Part shown: positions 21,918-33,900 of the stretch, piece by piece
How the letters are laid out: the number at the start of each line of letters is the position of its first letter
How positions within the stretch are numbered: position 1 is the stretch's first letter
Source: Moniliella sp. 'wahieum'
Taxonomy: Eukaryota > Basidiomycota > Moniliellomycetes > Moniliellales > Moniliellaceae
NCBI GenBank assembly: GCA_003971905.1
Contig: RSEE01000046.1
Coordinates: forward strand, 434,001 to 498,000
Length of the DNA: 64,000 nucleotides
Reading direction: 5' to 3'
Notes under the pieces: model-generated
The model's input: only the letters and a program-made list of their open reading frames with translations
The model's database searches: none
What the model was told of the DNA's origin: nothing
Position numbers and translations under genes: made by a program

Positions 21918-22093
21918 CTGGCCCTTTCCCTTTCCCTTCCTTTCCCTTTCCCTTTCCCTTTCCCTTCCCTTTCCCTTTCCCTTTCCCTTTCCCTTTCCCT
22001 TTCCCTTTCCCTTTCCCTTTCCCTTTCCCTTTCCCTTTCCCTTTCCCTTTCCCTTTCCCTTTCCCTTTCCCTTTCCCTTTCCCTTTCCCTTTG
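21918..22093 (+). repeat. TTTCCC hexanucleotide microsatellite
   Basis: About 28 copies of CCCTTT with few interruptions, a perfect polypyrimidine/polypurine tract. It opens all three frames on each strand (PF, SL and GK/RE dipeptide runs), none of them a gene. Confidence 0.95.
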
Positions 22094-22663
22094 ATGGGAA
22101 ATTGACTGAACCACGGTGACTTCCCACAGTCCATAAACACGACGGCCTTCCTTTCGGTCATCAGTTCTGGCCCAAATGTGAAATAGACCTGTACTATCAG
22201 TTATTATCTGAGTGGCATTTTTCTCCTCTTACGAGACCTTACGGTTAGCGGGAATTTTTGTCCATCAACTCGTTATCGTCGAGCTAGTTTCGGCCTACGA
22301 TTTGAACATCGTCGAAGGAGACCCAAAAAGGTGGCCACAGCATCGTTAGGAGTGTCAGACTCGCGCCATATGCTGGGGGAGGGGGGGCTTGACCCACATC
22401 TGTGGGCCCCTCTATAGCGTGATTCCTATTAGAACATGCACCAAATCCTGCGACCACCTTTCAGCTGTTCCCACTTCCTTCATGAAGTACATATACCTCC
22501 TGTCCGTTCCGCAATTTATATCCATCCATCTGTTGCCTTCTTTTCCTCCCTACCTCTCACGTTTTGCCGGCATACAGAAAAACACCTCTCTCTGACTTCG
22601 CGCCGCATCGCTGCATAGGCAGCTCCTATGTGAGAGTATATAGATATAACAACAGTTCTTCGC

Positions 22664-22818
22664 CTCTCGAGTGTCTCGCTCTTTCCCTGTTTTTCTGATT
22701 CGCTCCATGACCTCTGTTTTGGCATGTTTCTTCCCCCCCAACGATTCGTACATTCATCGACCTTGTGTCGACTCTCTGGTCTCCCTCGCCTTAAGTGCCC
22801 CGACTGTCAAACCACTAT
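22664..22818 (+). repeat. Dispersed ATG-bearing repeat, copy A
   Basis: Shares with copies at 25444-25612 and 61090-61245 the order GTCTCGCTC(C)TTTCC, a CCATG(T/A)CCTCTG start-like block, GACTCTGG(T/C)CTCCCT and GCCCCGACTGTGA-like end. About 70-75 percent similar by eye. Confidence 0.6.
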
Positions 22819-24957
22819 CCTGACCTTTTCACACACACGCGTCTTCCTCTGTACTTTGACTGCTTCAGTAACGTGGATGAGAGGAATAGAACAGTCTCTC
22901 ACCGACAGTTTCGTGGCTCGTCGTTTGGGCAGAGCACACCCCTACTTGGAGCACGGTGGCACTCGCTATAATATGTGCTGTGTTACCGTCGTATCAAGAA
23001 AGCCCATCAGCATAGCAGCAACCCAAGTATACCATTCATACTTACTAGTGCGAGGACAGTTCAAGTTTTCGCACTTCGGCGGTCGCGCAAGTTGTATAAA
23101 TTCGTGAGTTGGGTCCTCCATCTGATTGTGGCTCCATGACGAACGTGCGCTTATTATTTGTGTCTGCGCCTGATATACCGTACCTTTTGATGATCTGCTC
23201 TGTCGCTCTCAACCGTATATCTCACAAAGGGAAACCAGCAAAGCACTAATCGCCCGACGCATTTGGAGCAACAGAGAGATGCCCTTTTGGATTGCCTCTC
23301 TCTTGCAACGCTAAAGAAGGAAGCCAAATACCCTACAGTCATCGGGTGAGGTGAATCAGTAACGTGCCACGTACACAAGTCGGTTTCTTCCTGCTGAAGG
23401 AGCGATTGTTTTGCGGGGGTATGCTGTCACCATCCATTTTGCCACCAAACTACGCCACCCACATATATCATCCCATAAAACCAACTATAGCAGACCCCAC
23501 TTCCGTTGAAAAACACGCAACATATTACTACCAAACATGGCTGCTTCCCTCAACTGTTGATTCAATTAATGGCATCACATGTTCAACACCTAAGCGTGTT
23601 TTTGGGCTCCAGTCGACAGCGGGTCATGATAGGGTGACGCATATTCGACAAAAACGTCGTCCCGCGGCTTGCCTGAGAATTTGACGGGGATTACCCTCTT
23701 GAGTATGTCACGGACGGTATGAACCGAGACACCCACTGACAATGAATAAATGGCACAATCTTCAAGTATGAGCATGGCTTCCTATAGACAGAGTGGCATG
23801 GTGGGCCCCAGCCTGGGAGTCCGCCCGGATATTTTAGGGGTACATTGTCTTCCTGGGGGGCAGTGGGGTCTCGACTTGCGACAATTTGGTGATTGGGTTT
23901 GGCGGTGGATCGAAACCGAGCTAGGAGAAAAGGAAAGGCTTTTCAAGCAAAGGTTTATTGGCGTCTACCAGAGGCAGGGCGTAGGAGACTCGGAAAACCT
24001 CTCATCCACAATCGGTCAACGACCTCCAAGTCGTCCTGGCCTGGGTCCCTGCATGATCACATGTACACCCACTCCGATCATTGAGCACACTATATGGTGT
24101 ACTGTTGATGGTATGCTTCTCGAGGTGTGAGAGTGAGGGTTGTGCTTACTACCCGCATGCGCACATTATTTGTCTCCGTCAACCACACGCTAGTATGCAC
24201 TGCATGAGAAAGCCATCTGGGTAAGGTCTTTTAATTTTTCTCGATCGTTGGGCGCATATAGGATCGGCGCCAGGTTCCTGTCTTTTCTATACGACCAACC
24301 TCTGAGTGGGCATTGGATTTTTGGCTCACCTTTTTCTTTCCTTTGGTTATAGTGGATTAATGAGATTGTAGCTTGCTTCGGGCGTCGGGTGTGCCAGCCA
24401 AAAAGGGTGTTTTGTTGGGGAGCGGGGAAACAAAAGAGGGTTGGGGGCTCTCCGTTGACACACGCGACCCAAATTGGAAGAGAGTTTTGCTCTTCTGGAT
24501 ATCGCCAAGGTCCCCCGGTCCGCAACTCAGGTCTGGGGGTTGGACAGGGAGAGCCCGCGCATTCCGCTGGCTCTCGCGTAATTCACACAGCGCGCCGTCA
24601 ATCCATCTTCCCCGTTTCACATTCATTATGTGTCGTGTTTCGAAAGTGCCAACCACCCAGGGGAAATGGGAAGTCTCTCCCTCTTCTGAGACTCAAACAC
24701 AATGAGTTTAACGTCCACCATACGGCGAACTTCCCGTGATAAAAACATCATCTTCAGACTAATAGTAGAGGTTCTTGCATACAAATGCTAGGCCCCTCGA
24801 TCTGCGGTCGGATTACTGTACTAGACTGGAGCGTTATGGTGTGGCGAGACGGGTTACTCTCTCAATCCCCTATGGTAGTGCAGGAACACGGATGTCCACT
24901 GTGTATCCAAACGTTACAAGCCTTCACCTAAAGCCTACATACCAATGGTGATGCTGT

Positions 24958-25068
24958 GTTCTCCTTCTCCTTCCCTTCTCCTTCTTCCCTTCTCCTTCTC
25001 CTTCTTTCTCCTTCTCCTTCCTTCTCCTTCTCCTTCTCCTTCTCCTTCTCCTTCTCCTTCTCCTTCCG
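24958..25068 (+). repeat. CTCCTT hexanucleotide tract
   Basis: CTCCTT units, perfect near 25020-25068 and interrupted before. Polypyrimidine on the plus strand. Confidence 0.9.
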
Positions 25069-25443
25069 TTAAAATGACCACGAACAATTAAAAAATCACG
25101 AAAGACCCGGGATACCCGAGGCGGAAGGGGCCGGCGATTACCCCGTCCATGACGGAATCATGCTCCGCGTGTATATCCACGGCCGCAGTCTGCTCCGCTC
25201 GCTTCCACATATGCCCCCTCAAGGCCAACATGACTATAAACCATTGTTCTCAGAGTCCTGACTGAGGACGTTGTTTTACCATGGCTGATGATGCTTCAAC
25301 ATCCAGACGCTTCCCTTTTGGTCTGTGTGCCTCTCTCTCTAAACTGTGGAGACGGAGCGAGTTCTGCAGTGGGTTTTGCTTCTGTGACCCTATACTAAGG
25401 ATAATGTGGAGGGTACAATTGTCATAGTTTGGCTGACTCGCTA

Positions 25444-25612
25444 TTCCAACTTCGTCGTCCCGAACGTCTCGCTCCTTTCCTGTTCTTATTCCACTTCGAA
25501 CCATGTCCTCTGCTTTCGCTTCTTTCCCACCACGAGAACGATTTTTACGCTCCTTGCCCTAGTCCCGACTCTGGCCTCCCTGCCCGCCTTAGCCCCGACT
25601 GTGACAGCCTAA
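25444..25612 (+). repeat. Dispersed ATG-bearing repeat, copy B
   Basis: Contains CGAACGTCTCGCTCC, CCATGTCCTCTGCTTTCGC, AGTCCCGACTCTGGCCTCCC and TTAGCCCCGACTGTGACA. See copy A at 22664 and copy C at 61090. Frames after the ATG are not conserved between copies. Confidence 0.65.
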
Positions 25613-27539
25613 GCCGCATACACTCCACATCCTCTGATATGCTTCTCCCCCTTCATTCCGGTTATTCTGAACCGAGGCTAATAAGCGAGATCCCCGAGAG
25701 CATTTCGTCGTCGCTGTAATTATGATGCAAAAGTCGGAGTATATATATAGCCTCGCCCACCCACACAACACTACTTTGAGCTGTGAGCGCGCATAGCTCA
25801 GTACTGGCCCCATAATAATTGCCCGGCTTACCCATCGATGTGTCGAAAGAAAGGCAACGACCGCATATGGATATGACCAGTTGTTGTTGAGATATCCATG
25901 AGGATCCACAGACCCTTGCGGCAGTCCTGCTCAGCCGCTAGCGTGGCCAGCTCGAGCGGGAGCGGTTAAATTCCGCGGCCTCACCGATCACCGATCACCA
26001 CTCATTTATTATCCTCAGCGCAATTCCGCCTTTCCAGCTCCATTTTTTTTCTTCACCCCACCTGACGGTGCCGACCGCAACGGCAACACACTCCCCCACC
26101 TTGACCAGGATGAGGCTTGACGAACCGCTGAGGCCACCACTGCAGATCCACGTTGCTCCCGGAAGCGGCATTCCCGTATCTCTGCTGCTGCTGCTGCCGA
26201 AATTGCCTCCTTCCTTTCGGCGCACGCCACCCGAACCCGCACCCCCGATGCCGAGACCCACGACGCTGCATCGGCCGCCTTTGGCGAGGGAATGCTCAGG
26301 ATGAAGGGGCGACACCCCAGCGCGTCCTCATGGCCAGCCAACTTGCTCGCCTGCGCACTGCTTTGAACGAGGACGCTGCCGCTAAACAGGGCAGCAAGTA
26401 AGCATATGTCTCTTCCGTCTTGAAGAGGGGCCATCCATGGCAATTATGGCCACCAAATCGCCGCTGTCTTGTCACCTCCTCCATTTCATCCTACCAACTG
26501 GGCCTCTCAAATACAGTCGCATCACCCTCATCATTTTCTCTTGGGTTTCCTGGCCGGAAGCCGATGATCTCTACGCTTTATCACTTGGGACTTGCCGTTT
26601 CCGGGCCGGCAAAAAATTCTCCAACCTTGGTGTGGTTTCTGCGAGACCTACAATTGTCTTGCTTGAACGCCAGCCCCGAGTCATACGGAGAGACGTCTGT
26701 GGACGTGACTCCAATGCCGATCTCCCATGCCCATCAACTATGAAAAAGGGCGCTACCATGCAATCTACACAAACGAATGGCCCGTCATGACGCGATAGAA
26801 TCCGGCACTAACAGGAGGCAAGGCTCCTTCGGGGGGTGGACAGATGTGAATGGGGATTGACTATAATTGCTCACTGAAAAGAAAGCCTGAATGAAGAGGA
26901 AGAGAACGTGTGGTTGCTGCGACAAAGCACGACGTCGTTGGACGAATACTTTGGGTAACATGGTAACAAGCGGGTACGAGATCTGGTGTCGAAGGAAGGA
27001 GGGTGCCAAGTCGGCCTATCTGGTGGGTGCACTCTTCAATGTCGGGAAAGAAATGGCCTTATTGGGGCCTGCGGCTGGGAATGCCTATCGACTTTTGAGT
27101 AAGGGCGACTGGAGCATCGCCCAGGCGCGGTACGAGGAACGCCAGGCGGTGGACCAAACAGCAAAAACGGCCTGTCCTCAAGGTGGCCTCTAGTGAGTGT
27201 CAGCCGCAAGAGAGGGCTGCTCTCCCAATGTTGGAGAAGACGGTGCGCGCGGGATGCGAACAGCACGGTGCTTGTAAGCATTTGCGGCGGCTGGGCGTCC
27301 AGCGTCCGCCCTCGTCGGCCTCAAGTTGGTTTGGACCAGGGCGAAGAAGAGCCTTACCTAATCTGCATCCCCACGTGCCAGCTGCGGCCGAGGTGGGCGA
27401 GGGTGGGCTGTGGGGCCTGGCGGGCCTCCGGTGTGATTCAAGGGATCCTGCGGTATTTACTGGCTGCCCCAGACTGATTTTGAGACGTGGAAGATCCCCG
27501 GACGCCCACCATTGCCATCTGCCCCTCTCCTTGCCCGGC

Positions 27540-28286
27540 ATGGTGCGCGGCACATTGATTGCGCGTGTGAGCGATGGTCTTCCGCTCGCGCAGAGCAGCG
27601 AGGACCAGAACTCGGCCCAACTCGCCGAGTACGCCGCAGGCCAAACTCGTCGTCCGTCGCCTGGGGCCCGGAAGCGAGCCGCGCTGCAGCATCGAAAGTG
27701 GCGCGATGACCCTTCACTACCTTGTCCGCCCTCCCGCCCCCGACCCAGCGGCGGTAGTGTATGTGGCCATTTGCGAAAAATCGTACCCGCGCAAGCTCGC
27801 TTTGCCTACCTCGACGAACTGGCTGTGGAGTTTGGCCAGTCGCATGGACCCCAAGTAGCCCAGCGGACACTTCGACCATATGCGTTTGTCGCGTTTGACA
27901 CCTTCATCCAACGCACCACCCGACTCTATGCCGACGCTCGCACCGCCCAATCAGTCAAGTCGAGCAACCTGGACAAGCTCAACGAGGACCTGGCCGACGT
28001 AACACGCATCATGACCAAGAACATGGAGGACCTTCTTTGGCGCGGGGACAGTCTGGACCAAATGTCAACCATGTCCAGCTCCCTGCGGGACGAGTCGTTG
28101 AAGTACCGCAGGTCGGCACGGAAGATCAACATTGACGCCATGATCCGCAAATGGGCACCGTGCGTAGTTTCTGAAGCTTAGGCTGATTGGCATGTTCTGC
28201 GAAAGGACTAACGTTTCTTGTCTCTCGTCAGAGTGGGTGCCATTGGCGTTCTGTTTGTCTTTATTGTGTACATCAAGTTCTTCTAA
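27540..28286 (+). CDS. SEC22: Sec22-type R-SNARE (ER-Golgi vesicle fusion)
   Basis: Vesicle SNARE for traffic between ER and Golgi. The N-terminal longin domain starts MVRGTLIARVSDGLPLA and continues with QAKLVVRRLGPGSEPRCSIE, MTLHYLV, EKSYPRKLA, FAYLDELAVEFGQSHG and RPYAFVAFDTFIQRTTRLYA. The SNARE motif has NLDKLNEDLADVTRIMTKN, then the central Arg layer in LLWRGDSLDQMSTMSSSLR. An intron (28160-28231) separates RKWAP from the tail anchor VGAIGVLFVFIVYIKFF. Length about 220 residues, normal for Sec22. Two frame breaks, both fitting one missing base: after EYAA (near 27635) and TTT where TTTT is needed (near 27805, KLA/FAY). It converges with the complex I gene 232 bases downstream. Confidence 0.95.
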
Positions 28287-28517
28287 AAATACCTGGGGAG
28301 CACCTGCTTTGTCTGGCTGGCTAGTGAGGCCATCAGTGAGGCCAGTCTGGTAGCTGGCTCTTGCTCCTCCATGTCGCAAGCACAGCGTCAGACGCACAAG
28401 CCATCTAATCATCCTGCCCCGCACTCTGCCTGCTGCATAGTACTGAAACCTGCGCCACACACCTCTCAGAGAGGGGGAAAATCGATCCTTGACGCATTGA
28501 TGCATACCGCCGAACCA

Positions 28518-29425
28518 TCACTTCTTGGCATCCTTGGGTGGCTCCTCCTCCTTGGGCGGCGGAACCAGCTGGTATTCGTTGGGCAGGTACGACACCCCCT
28601 CGCCCACTTGTTCCCACGGAGAGGTGCCCTCAAAGTTGCGGAAAGCTTGGGTCAGCTGCAAGGGCTCTTGCACCACGCGCTTCTTCTCTTCGTCGTACCG
28701 CAGTTCGGTGTACCCCGTCAAGGGGAAGTCCTTGCGCAGCGGGTGACCCTCAAAGCCTGCGCACCAATGGGGTTAGACATGTGCACAGCACGCAGCACAG
28801 GGAAACACGTACCATAGTCAGTCATGATCCGGCGCAGGTCCGGATGGCCAACAAAGAAGACACCAAACAGATCGTACACCTCACGCTCCATCCAGTCTGC
28901 CGAGCGGAAGAGGCCGGTCGCACTGGGAATGGGGGTCACCTCGTCACCGTAGGTCTTGACGCGAATCCGCGAGTTGAAGTTGATCGAGAGGAGGTGGTAG
29001 ACAATCTCAAAGCGCTGCGAGCGTGAGGGGAAGTCAACGGCGGTCAGGTCCTGCAGTTGGGTGTACTGGCACTGGGTGTGGTCGCGCAGAAATTCAAGGA
29101 CGGGGAGTGACACTGGCCGGAGCAATGTAGAGGGTCAACTCGTCCTTGACCACTGTGAACTGCTGGATGAACTTGGGCAGCATGCTGGTGAGGTAGGCGC
29201 CATAGTCGTGGAGGGGAAGGCTGATCGCCTGGTACTTTTCCGCTGGGTTGATGCCGGCTGGCTCGATGAAGGGCGAGTCGGGTTGACGCGGTCACCGCCG
29301 GCCGGGTACGGGGGCTGGGCCAGGGCGCGGACAGAGGAAGAGAAGGCGCGGAGGGGGATGCGGGGAGCAATCCTAGGCGTCGCACGCGCAGCGGCGCGGA
29401 TGCTGAGAGCGGCAAGGGCCACCAT
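28518..29425 (-). CDS. Complex I 30 kDa subunit (NDUFS3/NuoC type), mitochondrial
   Basis: Part of the peripheral arm of NADH:ubiquinone oxidoreductase. The N-terminus ([35 protein letters not shown]) is Arg-rich and acidic-free, a typical matrix-targeting presequence. The mature protein has [59 protein letters not shown] and the family signature [20 protein letters not shown]. An intron (28812-28757) lies in DYG|FEGHP, followed by [17 protein letters not shown]. It ends in a Lys/Pro-rich tail ([14 protein letters not shown]). Frame breaks: CCC where CCCC is needed (near 29283) and one near 29117 (VTP/VLEFL). The start at 29425 is the first ATG of the presequence. Confidence 0.95.
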
Positions 29426-30110
29426 GGTTGTCGGCGCGGCGCGGCGGGGAGGCGGTGGGTGGGGGGGCCGTCGAGGCAGAGGTGGAGGTGGGCTTGCAGT
29501 CAGCGGACCTGGCAGGCACGGTGCCAGTAGCCCATTACTAACCCAGGTGGACCCGAGCAGACCGACGTTCTGAAAGTTTACAGCACCGTTTCCATGTCCC
29601 CACGTGACGGTCACGTGATGCACTCGTCGCCAGCTTCATGTCCAACCGCTGGGGCAGCCACCCCCCAACATATACATGCTACCGCTGGTGACTATACCCC
29701 CCCCATGGAGGCTCTGCAGGCTGGAAACGATCAGGGAAGAGACGAATGTGGCATCGGGTCCGAATGAATGATGGTGGACGCTAGGCGCGAACAGAAGCGT
29801 GCTGCGCATGAGGGTCTGTCAGGATAGAATGGGATGCGGATGGAAGGGGCTGCAGAGCAGCAGGAATGCAAAACGGGCAGCATCACACTGCAAGGATGTA
29901 TCCCTGTGGGCAACAACCGAGGCAGCACAGAAGAACGTTGCGGGGGGGAAAACGTGTTGATGGCCCTTAGAAGAAGCACGAACGGCAGGATTACCTTGGA
30001 GGAAAGGGAGCACGGGCGGGCCACTGTTCAACACTGATACAGACAACATCCCCAATGTAAAGGCGCGAGGAGAGACTGCAGCGGGGTCGAGACAGATCCT
30101 GCCAGGCGTA
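29426..30110. other. Intergenic region, nothing recognised
   Basis: Between the complex I promoter side and the end of the coiled-coil gene. Contains a C run at 29697 and ordinary mixed sequence. Confidence 0.4.
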
Positions 30111-32065
30111 TTAGGGCGCAACCAGGGACAAGCGATGGAGACGACGAATCTCGTGGAGCGTGTCAAGAAGGGTAGCCTCTACTCGCTTATCACGGTCTTC
30201 AAGCTCCTGTGCTTGAGCAACCAAAGGGTCGAGTAACGTGCCAATCGCCAATGCCGCTGCATCTTGCTCCGCACGCAAGGAAGCCACTGCCGCTGCCACC
30301 CCATCCTCGGGAGCGGGGAAGGAGCCGACTTGGCATTTCCTTTGCCTGTGCCCGTGCCAGAGGCAGCTGCAAAAGACATCCCGCCGGAAGAGGCAGCAGC
30401 AGCAAATGCGGCGGTCGTAGAGGGGGCAGTCAAAGTGGTCCATCGGGCCTTATGGTCAGCGAGCTCAGCGCAGACCTTTTCAGCGTCTCGTGCGTTTTGG
30501 GCCTTGATCTCAGCCAGTTCGAGGCGGTGGGCGGTTCGGGCAGCATCCCACTTGGTCCGGAGCGCTTCGTACGCAGCTTCTTGCCGGGCTGCTTCCCTCC
30601 GCTGCTTGCCCATTTTGCCTCCAGCTCACGTAGACGCGTTCCCTTGTCGCGCGAGGCGGCGCCCAAGGTCCGGGCCCGGTGTTCGGCCCCACGCAACCGG
30701 TCTCGCGCATCGGCCAATAGGCGTTCTCTCCGAGCCAACATGCGCTCGGCTGCTTGCACAGCCTCCTCCGCCCGCGCTCGGGCTTCTCGTGCGTCGCCGA
30801 GAGCGCGGGAAATGTCGCGCTGCTCAGCTTGCACACTCACCAAGGCACGTTGGGTTGAGGCCAGACCTTCACGAGCTTCCTGGACCTCGTCGGTCAAGTA
30901 TCGGATCACGGCACCAGTTGAAATGGGAGGATGGGAAATACCTTGTGGTTCCAAAAGGGACTCGGGTTCCTTGGCAGCCGTCTCAGAAGAGGGAGGGAGA
31001 CTGGTCTCTTCTCGGTGTACGTCCCTTTCTGGGAATGAGAGGGTAGCTCCTTATCCACTTGCTCCAACAAAGGTGGGATAGAGCCCGAGGCAGGGGAGTG
31101 GGGCAACGAGCCATGAGGAGCGGCAGGCGAAGAAGAAACCGAAGAGGCAGTGCGCAAATGAGATGGAGAGGTACTCCGCCAAAGCGAGCGACTGGCTCCA
31201 GCCATAGCCGCCGAGAGCGAGGCGCGCTTCCAAGGTAATGTGGCAGCAGTACGCAAGCCCTTGTTGCTGCGCCCCCACGAACCCTTGGATTGGTGCTGAA
31301 TTCCCTCCCCGCGGCCCGAAGGATTTGAGCTTACTGCGCTAGGCGGAGCAAGACCAGAGGACGAGGGCGTGCCACCCTGACTGCTCAATGGACTCCCCTC
31401 GCCCTGAGCCGGGGTCGTCAGCTGTGGTGCGGCAGGCTGTTTGGGAGTCAATGGTGCAACCAGGGTGGAGGTGGAGGTGGAAGAGGACACGTCGGTATGT
31501 GAAGCTGACGATGACGATGGCCGCGAAGCAGAGTTACGCTCTGATCCCGGTGGTTGGGAAGCAGCGTCCGCATCGTTTCCCCCTTCCTTCTCAGCTGGTG
31601 CCTGTGCAGTCAGGTTGTCCTCAGTGGCGGGGGCATCCGCGTTAGGGTGGAGAGCCGGTTCCAGAGCCTGTGCTGGTGCTCGGATGGGAGCGCGCCCCTC
31701 AACTTGCTGTGAAGCAATGTGCTCGCGCACCCGTCGAAATGCATTCGCAACCTGTGCGTTGCGGTCCTCCAGGGCTGCTTTCAGTTCGAAAATGCGGGCG
31801 GACCGGTCGGCTGGATCGGCAGGGGGGATATGGTCAGTGTTCACAGAGAGAAGGGACGGCGGAAACACCTACTGGGATTGGGTGTGCTGGGAGGAGGCGG
31901 GAAGATGGTGGGAGAGTCGGTGGTGGACCTGTGTTCGCTGGCAGGGGGCACTGTGGCTGCGGCCAGCAGCGCTTCGCGCGCGGCGCGGGCGTCTTCAACA
32001 TCTGCTCTGCGCGCGGGCATGCGAGCCGAAGATGCAGGGGGCGGGGTGGATATGCGGGAGCTCAT
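30111..32065 (-). CDS. Coiled-coil protein of unknown function
   Basis: Exon 1 (32065-31873) starts MSSRISTPPPASSARMPARR; a 62-base intron (31872-31811) leads to DRSARIFELKAALEDRNAQV. The middle is low-complexity and Ser/Pro-rich (about 31700-31000). The C-terminal third is strongly helical and charged: YLTDEVQEAREGLASTQRAL, QAEQRDISRALGDAREARAR, EAVQAAERMLARRERLLADA, then QRREAARQEAAYEALRTKW and LEDRDKRVEATLLDTLHEIR, with heptad-like Leu/Ala spacing over about 250 residues. It ends LHRLSLVAP. Total about 630 residues. Frame breaks fit missing single bases (AAA for AAAA in EAK/MGKQ near 30613; CCC for CCCC near 30310). It could be a cytoskeletal or vesicle tether; I do not recognise the family. 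Confidence 0.65.
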
Positions 32066-32620
32066 GGGGGGCGGCGATGGATGGGTGGTGGGGAGAAGGG
32101 GGAGGAGGGGGGGAGTGGGTTAGATGCAGGCTGCGCAGGCGCTACTGATGGGGGTCGGACGCCATGAGAAGGTGCTGCGGGTGTGGCGCGGTGTGACACG
32201 TGCAAATTGAAACTACACTCAGCCGGGCCATCGCGCGCGCCCCGTGTACGCAGCCCGCACGCGCCACTCGCCCTGACTAGCACTCGTCCCTCAGCTGCCC
32301 CCGCACACCGCCAGCCCAGCGCAGCACATTTCAAACTGCCATTCCATTCCCAGGTCTATCCGCTGGCCTGCCCACCGTCTGCGGACGCCCCGACGTCATC
32401 ATCAACACAACGCATGCTTCATCAGCCTCCCGCTTGCCTTCATGTCTCCGCTCCCGTCCTCTCCTACGTCTCGAGCAGCTGCTGTGCAAAACTTCCTGCC
32501 TGGGCCATAGAATCGGATGCACCATCCGACGCAGCAGCCGCAGCAATGGCCTCTGCACCTCAGCGCTTGGCTCAGCATGCCGCCGCGCGAGCGCGTGCGC
32601 GCTTGGTGCGGTTGCCCCTC
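32066..32620. other. Intergenic region between two minus-strand genes
   Basis: 555 bases holding the promoter side of the coiled-coil gene. C-rich on both halves, no gene recognised. Confidence 0.4.
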
Positions 32621-33900
32621 CTAGCTGCTATCCGCCACGATGGCCGGATGCTGGGCAGCGTATTCCTGCATCTGTGCCTGCAGTTGTGCCATGTCCATCC
32701 CGGTCGTCATCTGGCTGTCATCGGCTGCTTGGGGGTGCTGCGAAGCGTCAGGCGCAAAACGCTGCAAATACAGGAGCCAAGCATGGATACTGGCACGGGC
32801 CGCCGCCTGGGCCGTCTGGTGGGCCGCAGCATGCAACTGCGTGATCGTAGTCTTGCGGCGGCGCTGTGAGCCTGGACTACGCGCGACAGGCACCGAATTC
32901 ATCACCGATGCGTATGCGGCGGCAGCTTGGTGGGCTTGTAAATGCAGTTGAGTTGCCTCTTCAACAGCGGAAGCCGTCTGGGCCTCAAGCTGTTGTCGCA
33001 TCTTTGTCTTTTGGACCTCAAGCCGTTGTCGCTTCTTTGTCGCTTGGGCCTCAAGCCGTTTTCGCTTCTTTGTCTCTTCGTCCATTCGGGGACGGCCGCC
33101 CGTCTTGCCCTGGTTATACTTGCGCTCGTTCGTGCGCTTCTTTTCGGGTACAGGGGTCAGAGGATCATCAACTGGGAGCGCTGGGGGTGGGGTAAGCGGA
33201 GACGACGTCACCAGCCTCAGATGTGCCTGCCACTGTCCGCCCTTCTTCGTCTTCCTTCTCTTGGTCATCTGGCTGCTGAGATGGACTGAGTTTGCGTCGT
33301 TTGGTAGGAGGGCGTCGATGAGGCTTTCGTTCCTCGTTGGGAAGCCCAAGTTCGCTACGCAGAAACCCGTTTCGCAGCCCCTCCTCAATAGAGGGGACCG
33401 GTGGTGCTGGTTGAAGCCAGACACCCTCCTCCTCATCATCCTACACAAAAGGTCCAAGGTTAGTACCAACGAAAGGAAAGTAACGGGTCAGACTCGAAAC
33501 TTGGTACTTACCCACAGAGTCTTGTGGAGAATGTTCTTCCAAAAGGGGATCTCTTGGTTCGAGCGTTTCATGCGCAATAGCTCATTACGCGACTTGTCCT
33601 TGAGTTGCACATTGTTGCGTCCTGCTAGCATATTGGAACGTTCGCCCCCAACGCCATGCCAGCGCAAAACAACATTATAGGGACGAATTGAAGGGTGCGC
33701 TTGCTTGTACGCACAAATTTCGTCCAGCGATTCAAGCAGCACTTCTGCCTCTATGGCCTCCCATGAGACGCGACCATTGGTGTTACCGCCTGTGCTGTAA
33801 TTGGAGCCGCCCTTAATGTAAGGTAAGCCACTTTTCTTGTTGGGGCCAAACAGATGGTGCAACATACTATTAAGCGGAGGAAGGGGTTGGATCGTGCCAT
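32621..33900 (-). CDS. Myb/SANT-like protein with telobox-like motif
   Basis: Three exons: 33900-33868 (MARSNPFLRLI), 33811-33512 and 33440-32621, with introns of 56 and 71 bases. Exon 2 carries SWEAIEAEVLLESLDEICAY, then RNNVQLKDKSRNELLRMKR and FWKNILHKTLW. The VQLKDKSRN block resembles the telobox (VDLKDKWRN) of Myb domains in telomere-repeat binders such as Taz1/Tbf1/TRF, so DNA binding is likely. Exon 3 has an acidic patch (DDEEEGVWL), basic patches (TKRRKLSPSQ), an AT-hook-like TGGRPRMDEE, a Lys/Arg/Gln coiled-coil (KRKRLEAQATKKRQRLEVQK) and a Gln/Ala-rich tail ending PAIVADSS. One frame break near 33180 in a C-rich run. It could be a telomere-linked or a general transcription regulator; the first helix and its Trp pattern are only partly canonical. 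Confidence 0.6.

Larger units (their letters stand above)
22094..27539. other. Long region without a firmly recognised gene
   Basis: 5.4 kb before Sec22. It contains two copies of a dispersed ATG-bearing repeat and a CTCCTT array (listed separately). Around 26290-27190 the plus strand has protein-like pieces: ASQLARLRTALNEDAAAKQG ending at a GTAAGC donor (26399), NYEKGRYHAIYTNEWPVMTR before a TAG (about 26790), and a 100-codon ORF at 26891-27193. They may be exons of one or two small genes, but I recognise no family and cannot join them. Confidence 0.35.

Noticed and set aside
21775-22161. ORFs of up to 128 codons on both strands with GK, RE, PF or SL dipeptide runs
   Set aside because: They are only the six translations of the TTTCCC microsatellite.
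25780-25830. GCGCGCATAGCTCAGTACTGG resembling a tRNA D arm
   Set aside because: No T arm, anticodon stem or acceptor pairing could be found around it.
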